Shown here: piece by piece, positions 1-7,656 of the stretch
Numbering within the stretch: the first letter of the stretch is position 1
Layout of the letters: each line of letters starts with the position of its first letter
DNA from: Pseudomonadaceae bacterium UBA5811
GTDB lineage: Bacteria > Pseudomonadota > Gammaproteobacteria > Pseudomonadales > Pseudomonadaceae
Assembly (NCBI GenBank): GCA_002417905.1
Contig: DIDB01000024.1
Location: forward strand, 1-8,474
Reading direction: 5' to 3'
DNA length: 8,474 bases
The notes under the pieces: model-generated
The model's database searches: none
What the model saw: the letters and a program-made list of their open reading frames with translations, nothing else
What the model was told of the DNA's origin: nothing
Translations under genes and position numbers: made by a program

Positions 1-391
1 CCCCCTGATCACGCAGGTCCTCCCCAACCGCCGGGCCGACAAAGTCCGTCCGGTTGACACGGGGCACATTAACCGGACTGGCCCCCTTCAGGGCACTGAC
101 CAGCTGCTGGTTGGCTTCCGGATCATCGGCATGCATCCGTACCACCACATCCGTAGTAGAGCCGAAACTCTGGACCACGGCTCCCTCAAAACCGGCATCC
201 CGCAACTGGGCCCGCAGCGTTTCCAGCGGCACCGGCTTTGCGTAGCTCAGCTCGACCAGAGCACCGCCGGTAAAATCAAGTCCATAGTTCAACCCCCGGA
301 ACAGCAGGCTGACCAGCGAAACCACCAGCAGCGACAGGGTAATACCCAGCACTACCCGCCGGGCGCCCATAAAATCAATCGTGCGTTTCAT
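1..391 (-). CDS. secF: SecF, protein translocase subunit (5' part; runs off left edge)
   Basis: Inner-membrane subunit that, with SecD and YajC, uses the proton motive force to help SecYEG-translocated proteins complete export. Only the first 130 residues are in the window. The N-terminus MKRTIDFMGARR is followed by a first membrane helix (about residues 12-30), then the family motif GLDFTGGALVELSY (about 37-50) that begins the periplasmic domain. FVGPAVGEDL near residue 119 matches the family motif just before the second membrane helix. The ATG lies 9 nt after the secD stop. A GAGG overlapping that stop codon serves as ribosome binding site, so translation is probably coupled to secD. The gene continues beyond base 1 with about 60% of the protein missing; nothing suggests damage. 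Confidence 0.97.
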   Translation of the reverse strand, partial: MKRTIDFMGARRVVLGITLSLLVVSLVSLLFRGLNYGLDFTGGALVELSYAKPVPLETLRAQLRDAGFEGAVVQSFGSTTDVVVRMHADDPEANQQLVSALKGASPVNVPRVNRTDFVGPAVGEDLRDQG

Positions 392-400
392 TGGCAGCCC

Positions 401-2281
401 TCAGATCCACAGCTTCTTCATTTCGCGGCCCCCGAACAGCCGGTTGACCATGCCGCGCGTCACGACAATGGCTGTAAACATGGAGGTCAGGATGCCCAGC
501 GACAGGGTGACTGCAAAGCCCTTGACCGGCCCGGAACCCATGGCAAACAGCACGATACCCACCAGCAAAGTGGTCAGGTTGCCGTCCAGGATAGCGGAAT
601 AGGCCCGGTCAAACCCTTCATGGATCGCCCGCTGGACCGACAGTCCCCGGGCCAGCTCCTCACGGATCCGGGAAAAAATCAGTACGTTGGCATCCACCGC
701 CATCCCCATGGTCAGCACGATTCCGGCAATCCCTGGCAGGGTCAGGGTAGCACCCAGCATCGACATCAGGGCCACCAGGCAGATCATGTTGAATAGCAGG
801 GCTGCCGTCGCCAGCAGGCCGAACACCTTGTAGATCAGCGTGATAAACAGGGCCACCAGCAGAAAGCCCCAGAGCGAGGCCTGCAGGCCCAGCCGGATAT
901 TTTCCGCACCCAGGCTCGGGCCAATGGTCCGCTCCTCAGCAAAGTACATGGGGGCTGCCAGTCCGCCGGCCCGCAGCAGCAGGGCCAGCTCGGAAGACTC
1001 ACCCTGGCCATCCAGCCCGGTAATCCGGAACTGGCTGCCCAGCGGGGACTGGATGGTGGCCAGGCTGATGATCTGGCGCTCTTCTTCAAAGGTTGTGACC
1101 GGCACGTCCTTTTCTACGCCATCCACCTGCTGTTTCACCAAATTGGTTACCGGCTTCTGCTCGATAAACAGCACCGCCATACTGCGGCCCACATTATCCC
1201 GGGTAGCCCGGTTAATCAGGTCGCCACCCTGGCCATCCAGCCGGATATTGACCTGGGGCCGGCCATTTTCATCGTAGCCGGCCTGGGCATCCGTGACCTG
1301 GTCACCGCTGATAATCACATTGCGCTCCAGGGCCACCGGAGCCCGCCGGCCATCCAGGAAGCCGAAGCTTTCAGTGGTGGCCCGGGGTGCATCCGTCAGA
1401 GCTGCCAGCCGGAACTCCAGGCTGGCGGTCTTGCCCAGGATGCGTTTGGCTTCGGCAGTATCCTGAACCCCCGGCAGCTCCACCACAATCCGGCTGGCGC
1501 CCTGACGCTGGACCAGCGGCTCGGAAACGCCCAGCTCATTGACCCGGTTACGTACCGTAGTAAGGTTCTGCCTGATGGCGTAATCACGGATCTCCCGGAT
1601 ACGGGCCTCGCCATAAGCCAGCTGCAGCACCCACTGCCCACTGCGCTCAACCGTGGCCGGTACAATCTCCGGAAAGTCCTGAAGGACCCGACGCTGCGCC
1701 TGCTCCAGGGCAGCCCCGTCAGCAAAGCCCAGCTGGATGCGCCCATCCTGCTGGGGCAGGCTGCGATAACGGATCCGTTCCTTGCGCAACAGTGCCTTGA
1801 TTTCGCTCTCCTGGACACTCAGGCGGGTTCCGATAGCCCGCTCCATGTCCACCTCCAGCAGAAAGTGCACACCGCCAGAAAGATCAAGCCCCAGCTTCAT
1901 CGGACTGGCTCCCAGAGCCCGCAGCCAGCCCGGGGTGGTTGGCGCCAGATTCAGGGCTACCACAAAGGACTCACCCAGTGCCTGGCGAACGGCCTCCTGG
2001 GCCGGCAACTGGTCATCCTGACGGTTCAGACGCAGCAGGGCACTGCTGCCCTGTCCGGCCAGACTGCTGCCCTTGACCTTGATGCCGGCCGCCTGGACGG
2101 CCTGGACAGCCCGTGCCAGGTCAGCCTCGCTGACCGGCTGGGCCGAACGGGCACCACTGATCTGAACTGCCGGATCATCCGGATAGAGATTGGGAACCGA
2201 GTAAATGCAGGCAATGGCCAGCACTACCAGGACGAGAATGTTTTTCCAGAGAGGATATCTATTGAGCATGCGGCCGCCCAT
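401..2281 (-). CDS. secD: SecD, protein translocase subunit
   Basis: Six-helix inner-membrane protein with a large periplasmic domain that works with SecF to pull preproteins out of SecYEG. It has 626 residues, a normal length. Visible features: N-terminal helix (about 13-30), GLDLSGGVHFLLEVDM (131-146), TVRNRVNELGVSEP (242-255) and GASRIVVELPG (261-271) in the periplasmic part, EERTIGPSLGAENI (449-462) before helix 2, and the RND-type membrane motif GMAVDANVLIFSRIREEL (526-543) with the conserved Asp at 530. The listed start at 2281 is the longest possible, since an in-frame TAG sits directly before it. The family usually begins at MLNRYPLWK, which is the ATG at 2269, so the true start may be there. 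Neither ATG has a clear Shine-Dalgarno. It lies downstream of yajC (57 nt gap with a strong hairpin) and 9 nt before secF. Confidence 0.98.
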   Translation of the reverse strand: MGGRMLNRYPLWKNILVLVVLAIACIYSVPNLYPDDPAVQISGARSAQPVSEADLARAVQAVQAAGIKVKGSSLAGQGSSALLRLNRQDDQLPAQEAVRQALGESFVVALNLAPTTPGWLRALGASPMKLGLDLSGGVHFLLEVDMERAIGTRLSVQESEIKALLRKERIRYRSLPQQDGRIQLGFADGAALEQAQRRVLQDFPEIVPATVERSGQWVLQLAYGEARIREIRDYAIRQNLTTVRNRVNELGVSEPLVQRQGASRIVVELPGVQDTAEAKRILGKTASLEFRLAALTDAPRATTESFGFLDGRRAPVALERNVIISGDQVTDAQAGYDENGRPQVNIRLDGQGGDLINRATRDNVGRSMAVLFIEQKPVTNLVKQQVDGVEKDVPVTTFEEERQIISLATIQSPLGSQFRITGLDGQGESSELALLLRAGGLAAPMYFAEERTIGPSLGAENIRLGLQASLWGFLLVALFITLIYKVFGLLATAALLFNMICLVALMSMLGATLTLPGIAGIVLTMGMAVDANVLIFSRIREELARGLSVQRAIHEGFDRAYSAILDGNLTTLLVGIVLFAMGSGPVKGFAVTLSLGILTSMFTAIVVTRGMVNRLFGGREMKKLWI

Positions 2282-2290
2282 CTAATGACG

Positions 2291-2311
2291 CGGGGCGCCT
2301 TGCGCGCCCCG
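2291..2311 (-). other. Intercistronic hairpin between yajC and secD
   Basis: A perfect 8-bp GC-only stem (CGGGGCGC / GCGCCCCG) with a 5-base loop lies between the yajC stop and the secD start, ending 9 nt before the first possible secD ATG. No T-run follows on either strand, so it is not a normal intrinsic terminator. In the mRNA it would sit where a ribosome binding site should be. Possible roles are 3'-end protection of the queA-tgt-yajC part of the transcript, or damping of secD initiation. The structure is read directly from sequence; the role is inference. Confidence 0.6.
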
Positions 2312-2338
2312 TGTCCGGACCTTGGAACGAAAGCGGAT

Positions 2339-2677
2339 TCAGATGGCTTTCAGGGTACCCTTGGGCAGGGCTGCGACGATTGCCACTTTCTGGATTTTCA
2401 GCTCAACCGTGTCGGACACTTCCAGAACCACAAAATCGTCGGCAACCTTGCTGACCCGGCCGGCAATACCGCCAGAAGTCACGACCTCATCACCCTTCTG
2501 CAGGCTGTCGAGCAGGTTTTTATGCTCTTTGGCCCGTTTGGCCTGGGGCCGCCAGATCATCAGATAGAAGATGACCACAAAGCCGGCCAGCATGATCAGG
2601 CTCATCAGGTCGCCCCCCGGAGGAGCAGCCGGGACACCGGCTTCCTGGGCCTGGGCGGCAGAAATAAAAAAGCTCAT
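2339..2677 (-). CDS. yajC: YajC, Sec translocase accessory subunit
   Basis: Small single-span inner-membrane protein that copurifies with SecD and SecF. It has 112 residues, the usual size. One hydrophobic helix spans about residues 25-41 (LMSLIMLAGFVVIFYLM), followed at once by the basic cytoplasmic flank WRPQAKRAKEH (42-52). The hallmark motif GDEVVTSGGIAGRV (62-75) comes next. The short N-terminus ahead of the helix is rich in Ala and Pro. The start is well supported by AGGAGT seven bases upstream of the ATG. It follows tgt by 39 nt with no terminator between them, consistent with one operon. Confidence 0.97.
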   Translation of the reverse strand: MSFFISAAQAQEAGVPAAPPGGDLMSLIMLAGFVVIFYLMIWRPQAKRAKEHKNLLDSLQKGDEVVTSGGIAGRVSKVADDFVVLEVSDTVELKIQKVAIVAALPKGTLKAI

Positions 2678-2716
2678 TTACCACTCCTGTTGCACAGTCG
2701 TCTTATCAGGTCAGAC

Positions 2717-4896
<2,180 letters not shown>

Positions 4897-4969
4897 CTAC
4901 AATGCCCGGACACCCATCGAAAGGCTGCACAGCTTAGCCGAAACAGTGCTCCATGACCATGGATACACA

Positions 4970-4998
4970 TTGACCCAACCAGGCCAGGTCCATATAAT
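4970..4998 (+). promoter_or_regulatory. Sigma70 promoter of tRNA-Leu
   Basis: TTGACC (4970-4975) and a perfect TATAAT (4993-4998) are separated by 17 bp, an almost ideal sigma70 promoter. A G/C-containing discriminator (GTGCCC) follows the -10 box, as is typical of stable-RNA promoters under growth-rate or stringent control. Transcription should begin around 5005, giving a leader of only about 8 nt before the mature tRNA 5' end at 5013. Confidence 0.88.
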
Positions 4999-5012
4999 TT
5001 GTGCCCACTTAT

Positions 5013-5099
5013 GCCCCGGTGGCGGAACCGGTAGACGCGGCGGATTCAAAATCCGTTTCTGGCAACAGAGTGAGAGTTCGAGTCTCTCCCGGGGCACCA
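5013..5099 (+). tRNA. tRNA-Leu (anticodon CAA), with encoded CCA
   Basis: A class II (long variable arm) tRNA of 87 nt reading UUG leucine codons. The acceptor stem GCCCCGG / CCGGGGC is a perfect 7 bp, with A73 and an encoded CCA (5097-5099). The anticodon loop TTCAAAA places CAA at 5047-5049, closed by a 5-bp stem with one outer G-U. The variable arm forms TCTG-GCAA-CAGA. The T arm is GAGAG-TTCGAGT-CTCTC, a perfect 5-bp stem. The gene is intact despite the integrase remnant directly downstream, as expected when an island restores the tRNA 3' end on integration. Confidence 0.98.
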
Positions 5100-5141
5100 A
5101 ATCGTGTTTTCAGGCCTTCCTCATAAGACCAAAAATCCAAT

Positions 5142-5167
5142 AAAACCAGCCTCTGAGCCGGTTTTTT
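5142..5167 (+). terminator. Probable intrinsic terminator after tRNA-Leu
   Basis: AAAACC pairs with GGTTTT around an inner GC pair-of-pairs and a short loop (an A/C mismatch interrupts the stem), and six T follow (5162-5167). It lies 43 nt behind the tRNA CCA and would end the tRNA transcript before the integrase remnant. The stem is imperfect, so strength is uncertain. Confidence 0.65.
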
Positions 5168-5210
5168 ATTGCCAGTGCTTCCCGTTCACTCCCATGGAAG
5201 CCCAAAGTTT

Positions 5211-5259
5211 TAGGGGCATATCTGGGGACATCTGAGCTCGATAGCTCCTTATGCCCCTA
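5211..5259 (+). repeat. GGGGCAT-type repeats before the integrase (possible arm-type or operator sites)
   Basis: A perfect 10-bp inverted repeat, TAGGGGCATA (5211-5220) and TATGCCCCTA (5250-5259), brackets 29 bp. A near copy in direct orientation, GGGGACATCT, begins at 5224, next to GGGGCATATCT at 5213. The right arm overlaps the original integrase ATG at 5251. Their position between the tRNA and a P4-type integrase suggests recombinase arm-binding sites or an integrase self-repression operator. The repeats are visible; the role is inference. GGGGCA also occurs at the tRNA acceptor end (5091-5096). Confidence 0.5.
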
Positions 5260-6133
5260 TGAGGCTGCGCCATGCCCCGCATGCCCTGAAGCCCAAAGAC
5301 AGGCCCTACAAGCTGGCTGACGGGAAAGGGCCGTATCTGGAAGTCATGCCGGGCAGCTCCAAGCTGTGGCGGCTCAAATTCCGGTTTGGTGGCAAGGAAA
5401 ACCGGCTGGCCCTAGGAGCATATCCAAACGTGCCCCTACAGAAAGCCCGGCAAAAACGTGATGAGACCCAACGACTGTTATCTCCACCGCCGAACGCAAG
5501 GCCGAGCTGGAAGCCCAGCAGAGTGACGGCCTGACTTTCGGGACGCTTGCACAGGAGCGGCACGCCTACCGAACCCCACGCCAGGCAAAGTCCACCGCCG
5601 ACAAAACCTCTGCTTATCTGAAGTCGAAGCTGCTGCCCGCCCCGGGTAAACGTCCAGTGAAGGCGATCACCCGGCCTGAGCTGGTGGAGCTGCTGCACGG
5701 GATCGAGGAGCGGGGCGCGCACAACGTCGCCAAGAAGTACCGCCAGTGGCTGAGCCAGATATTCCGCTTCGGTCTGGCCAAAAGTAATGCGGATGCCAAC
5801 CCGGCCACTGCTCTGGATGTGGTGGCTGCTCCTAAGCCTGAAACCCGCCACAATCCTCAGCAGCGCCCCCATGAGCGAAAAAAAACACGGCCAGCACGGG
5901 ATACTGGAGACAAAGACCACCAGACGGGCCACGGCTTCCGGCATCTGCTGAGCACCGAACTGAACAGCCGGGCCTATAACCGGGACTGGATCGAGTGCCA
6001 GCTAACCCACGGAGACCACAACGAAATCCGCGACACCTACAACCATGCCTCCTATCTGGAGCAGCACTGCCAAATGATACAGGAGTGGGCCGACTCGGCA
6101 GATGCCCTATACAGCGAGACCAAAAGGGCATAA
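5251..6133 (+). pseudogene. Decayed P4-type tyrosine recombinase (tRNA-Leu island integrase)
   Basis: Remnant of a site-specific tyrosine recombinase with the P4-integrase N-terminal domain (DUF4102). The family-like start ATGCCCCTA at 5251 hits TGA at once. Recognisable sequence resumes in another frame: KPKDRPYKLADGKGPYLEV, then SKLWRLKFRFGGKENRLALG and AYPNVPLQKARQKRDE. The frame then shifts by about 5480-5500 and continues as ERKAELEAQQSDGLTFG, the core-binding domain (KKYRQWLSQIFRFGLAKSNA) and ANPATALDVVAAPKPETRHN. About 130 family residues are then missing, including the VRTGEL-type first catalytic Arg and the Lys. The end is preserved: TGHGFRH (HxxR at about 5930), QLTHGD, and nucleophile Tyr in RDTYNHASYL (codon 6038-6040). 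An A8 run (5878-5885) lies at the apparent deletion junction. It cannot be catalytically active. Family lengths are about 400 residues; about 290 remain. Confidence 0.92.
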
Positions 6134-6339
6134 GCCTGACGAGCTGCTGAAACGGGAGACAGAACAACTGTTACCGGCTGGCCTAACCCAATGATTTTCC
6201 ACCTGCCTGAGCAGCCAACCTACCAGAAAAAGATAACCCCTTTTCTGCTACCTGATCATCTAGGACCCGGTACCTGGAGCACCTCGCACAACTTTACCGG
6301 ACAAGATCAGACCACTCCGCTCTCAAAATCCGGGATAGT
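6134..6339. other. Intergenic stretch with no supported gene
   Basis: Between the integrase remnant and the 70-codon gene I see no convincing coding region, RNA gene or attachment-site copy. It contains an AT-rich inverted repeat, CAGAAAA (6224-6230) and TTTTCTG (6241-6247), with a 10-base loop. No T-run follows on the minus strand, so it is not a convincing terminator for the next gene. Confidence 0.6.
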
Positions 6340-6552
6340 TCAGGCTACAGCATTGATCAAGCTACCAATAGCTTGCCCCTGCATATTGGTAGTCGGCGCA
6401 ACAGAAGCTGCAGAAACAACGCTATCATCCTGATCGCCATCCTGCTCACGATCTGGCATTACCTCCGTGAAGGTTTGCGTTTGAGCTACTGAAGACCGTT
6501 GCACGGTCGAAGCATAAGCGGCACCTGAGCCAAGAACTGAACTAACAGACAT
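6340..6552 (-). CDS. Small hypothetical protein, Ser/Ala-rich with acidic centre
   Basis: A 70-residue protein I cannot assign. The N-terminus MSVSSVLGSGAAYASTVQ is rich in Ser, Ala and Gly, the centre (about 33-43, DREQDGDQDDS) is strongly acidic, and it ends in NMQGQAIGSLINAVA. There is no membrane helix and no convincing signal peptide, so it is probably cytoplasmic or exported by another route. The start is the best supported in the window: AAGGAGG (6561-6567), a perfect match to the 16S tail, lies 8 nt before the ATG. Upstream are a plausible promoter, a dyad and direct repeats, and an independent terminator isolates it from the next gene. Short Ser-rich proteins beginning MSVSS seem familiar to me from Neisseriales genomes, but I cannot name a family. 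Confidence 0.72.
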   Translation of the reverse strand: MSVSSVLGSGAAYASTVQRSSVAQTQTFTEVMPDREQDGDQDDSVVSAASVAPTTNMQGQAIGSLINAVA

Positions 6553-6560
6553 GGAACATC

Positions 6561-6584
6561 CCTCCTTGATGCCCGAAGCTGGGC
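6561..6584 (-). promoter_or_regulatory. Perfect Shine-Dalgarno with adjacent small hairpin
   Basis: AAGGAGG at 6561-6567 lies 8 nt before the ATG of the 70-codon gene. A GCCC-AGCTTC-GGGC hairpin (6571-6584) sits three bases upstream of it in the mRNA. The Shine-Dalgarno itself stays outside the stem, so the hairpin would hold the site open or protect the 5' end rather than block it. Confidence 0.6.
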
Positions 6585-6610
6585 GTTTAGGTTATTTCGT
6601 GAGATACCCT

Positions 6611-6638
6611 ATTAGAGTCGATGTGAATATTGGGTGAA
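6611..6638 (-). promoter_or_regulatory. Candidate sigma70 promoter of the 70-codon gene
   Basis: On the minus strand, TTCACC (6633-6638; 4 of 6 matches) and TCTAAT (6611-6616; 5 of 6, but lacking the key second-position A) are 16 bp apart. Transcription would start near 6604, leaving a leader of about 50 nt. The perfect 8-bp dyad at 6642-6662 abuts the -35 box on its upstream side, where a regulator would bind. Weak on its own; the arrangement supports it. Confidence 0.35.
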
Positions 6639-6641
6639 GCT

Positions 6642-6662
6642 ACGAAGCAACCAATGCTTCGT
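6642..6662. repeat. Perfect 8-bp dyad, probable operator
   Basis: ACGAAGCA (6642-6649) and TGCTTCGT (6655-6662) form a perfect inverted repeat around 5 bases. No T-run follows on either strand, so it is not an intrinsic terminator. It sits just upstream of the candidate -35 box of the 70-codon gene, which suggests a protein binding site. Confidence 0.45.
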
Positions 6663-6692
6663 TAAAGCCTGAACATCTCTTAACAGCCTGAA
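6662..6692. repeat. Two direct repeats TTAA(C)AGCCTGAA
   Basis: TTAAAGCCTGAA (6662-6673) and TTAACAGCCTGAA (6680-6692) share an exact AGCCTGAA 8-mer whose copies start 19 bp apart, close to two helical turns. They lie directly upstream of the dyad at 6642-6662 and in front of the 70-codon gene's candidate promoter. Tandem repeats so spaced are typical of regulator binding sites. No regulator is known for them here. Confidence 0.45.
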
Positions 6693-6712
6693 AATCACGA
6701 CAATCAAAATAC

Positions 6713-6735
6713 AAAAACCCGACCTTTCGGCCGGG
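6713..6735 (-). terminator. Intrinsic terminator of the 77-codon gene
   Basis: Read on the minus strand, CCCGGCC-GAAA-GGTCGGG forms a 7-bp stem (one G-U pair) with a stable GAAA tetraloop, followed directly by five T. It lies about 50 nt behind the stop of the 77-codon gene and separates it from the 70-codon gene. It has no T-run in the plus direction. Confidence 0.85.
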
Positions 6736-6786
6736 CTTGCATGTTTGCCTGGCCATCATAGATGCGGCAAATCCTGCTTATTTCAA

Positions 6787-7020
6787 TTACAGGCGGGCAA
6801 TCCCGGTAATGGCGATGCCATAACGCTCAATCAGCTGCATGGCTGGCGTCTGTGCATCATCAGAGTCAAAAAGCCGGAGATCCACAACATCATAAGACTC
6901 CCGCTCTGCCTTGCGCGTTACAAGACTGGCAGCAGTGTTCAGATCCGGTTTCTTTCCTGAGTTCACTTTCAGGCTGGAGGTGTTTCCATCTTTATTAAAA
7001 GCAATAATCCAGGTATTCAT
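6787..7020 (-). CDS. Small hypothetical protein (77 residues)
   Basis: A short soluble protein I do not recognise, beginning MNTWIIAFNKDGNTSSLKV and ending IERYGIAITGIARL. It has no membrane segment or known motif. The alternation of hydrophobic strand-like stretches (TWIIAF, YDVVDLRLF, YGIAITGIA) with a middle helix-like, Ala- and Arg-rich part suggests a small alpha/beta fold. I chose the ATG at 7020 because GAGGT lies seven bases upstream; the two earlier in-frame ATGs (7053 and 7080) have no Shine-Dalgarno. A clean terminator follows its stop, so it appears to be a single-gene transcript. Low similarity to neighbours and small size leave its role open. Confidence 0.78.
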   Translation of the reverse strand: MNTWIIAFNKDGNTSSLKVNSGKKPDLNTAASLVTRKAERESYDVVDLRLFDSDDAQTPAMQLIERYGIAITGIARL

Positions 7021-7152
7021 AGGTGCGACCTCATTCTCATTATTGCATTTCATAGGCAGGCATGACTCTGACGCATCCACTTCCCGGCAATACCCGACCC
7101 GCTAACTCAGCGCCTGCTGCTGGCAACAGGCTGTTTGACAGGATATCAATCT

Positions 7153-7176
7153 AATGTCCAATAGACATTTTTGGAC
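7153..7176 (+). other. Two mutually exclusive short hairpins
   Basis: AATGTC (7153-7158) can pair with GACATT (7164-7169), which is followed by more T. Alternatively GTCCAA (7156-7161) can pair with TTGGAC (7171-7176). Both stems are perfect 6-mers and share bases 7156-7158, so only one can form. It lies in the 282-bp gap between the two divergent genes, upstream of the HopJ-family gene. Stems are AU-rich and weak; function is uncertain. Confidence 0.3.
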
Positions 7177-7247
7177 GACTTTTATTTTCTAGACCAGTAC
7201 CCCAAACCAGTCAACCTCTACCGCCAGACGGTAACCTGAGGCAAAAC

Positions 7248-7361
7248 ATGCCAATCATAAAAATCAGCGGTCTGGCCCTACCCATCACAAAAAGGACAAA
7301 CCATGAACAAGCTGGAACATTTCCGGAGCAGCCTGCACAAACAGGATCACGCATTCAGTGA
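7248..7361 (+). CDS. Possible 37-codon leader ORF overlapping the HopJ-family start
   Basis: An ORF beginning MPIIKISGLALPITKR has GAGG (7238-7241) six bases before its ATG, a spacing fit for translation. It runs through the HopJ-family start at 7303 in another frame and stops at 7359-7361, 56 bases inside that gene. It resembles no family I know. It could be a translated leader that modulates the downstream start, or a chance ORF. Confidence 0.22.
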   Translation: MPIIKISGLALPITKRTNHEQAGTFPEQPAQTGSRIQ

Positions 7362-7656
7362 CACGCTGAGCTTTATCGACGAATGCTACAGATACAGCCC
7401 ATCAGCATTCCGGAACGGTCCGTTGCTGAACGCTAAAGGGCAAAACGAGGGGTCTTGCAAACTGTTGGGACTGATACTGCTGGAAGGCTTCTCGGCTGAA
7501 GAAGCACTCAAAGCTTTTGGTGAACATTACAGGCATGTTCTGGCTTCACCTGAAGGCACAGATCATCCCAATATCCGGGCCCTGATGGCGACAGGGCTAT
7601 CTGGCGTAGCATTCGAGCAGGCACCACTGACCCGGAAACAGGCATTTCAGGACTGA
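7303..7656 (+). CDS. HopJ-family protein (type III effector HopJ-like)
   Basis: A 117-residue soluble protein of the HopJ family, named from a Pseudomonas syringae candidate effector but found in many proteobacteria without a plant-pathogen lifestyle, so a secreted role should not be assumed. Family features run nearly end to end: FIDECYRYSPSAFRNG (24-39), GQNEGSCKLLGLILL (47-61), EALKAFGEHYRHVLA (67-81), then PEGTDHPNIRALMATG (83-98) and VAFEQAPLTRK near the end. No signal peptide or membrane helix is seen. AAAGGA lies upstream of the ATG as ribosome binding site. No type III secretion or chaperone genes lie nearby in this window. Its last 10 bases overlap the end of the convergent cysZ gene. 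Confidence 0.92.
   Translation: MNKLEHFRSSLHKQDHAFSDTLSFIDECYRYSPSAFRNGPLLNAKGQNEGSCKLLGLILLEGFSAEEALKAFGEHYRHVLASPEGTDHPNIRALMATGLSGVAFEQAPLTRKQAFQD

Noticed and set aside
131..796. Long plus-strand ORF (221 codons) opposite secF and secD
   Set aside because: It is antisense to two clearly real genes. Its His- and Gln-rich composition is what antisense of GC-rich coding DNA produces, and it resembles no family.
4931..4959. Minus-strand promoter for queA: TGGTCA and TAAGCT with 17-bp spacing
   Set aside because: The spacing is right, but the -10 matches only about half of the consensus and the region also serves the opposite tRNA promoter. Too weak to list.
4951..4962. Dyad CCATG-AC-CATGG upstream of the tRNA promoter
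   Set aside because: Only five bases per arm, no other copy, and no known link to stable-RNA control.
5306..5944. Minus-strand ORF (212 codons) opposite the integrase remnant
   Set aside because: The plus strand carries clear recombinase motifs here. The minus reading is an antisense by-product.
5871..5951. Short ORF starting ATGAGCGAAAAAAAACAC inside the integrase remnant
   Set aside because: It has no Shine-Dalgarno, and the other frame at the same place encodes recognisable recombinase sequence.
7039..7047. Extended -10 (TGCAATAAT) on the minus strand before the 77-codon gene
   Set aside because: A start at the usual distance would fall on the gene's own Shine-Dalgarno, leaving almost no leader, and there is no good -35.
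7135..7140. Perfect TTGACA -35 box upstream of the HopJ-family gene
   Set aside because: No acceptable -10 hexamer occurs 16-19 bp downstream, so it is probably chance.
7219..7233. Short inverted repeat TACCG/CGGTA before the HopJ-family gene
   Set aside because: A 5-bp stem with no T-run and no second copy is expected by chance in this length of sequence.
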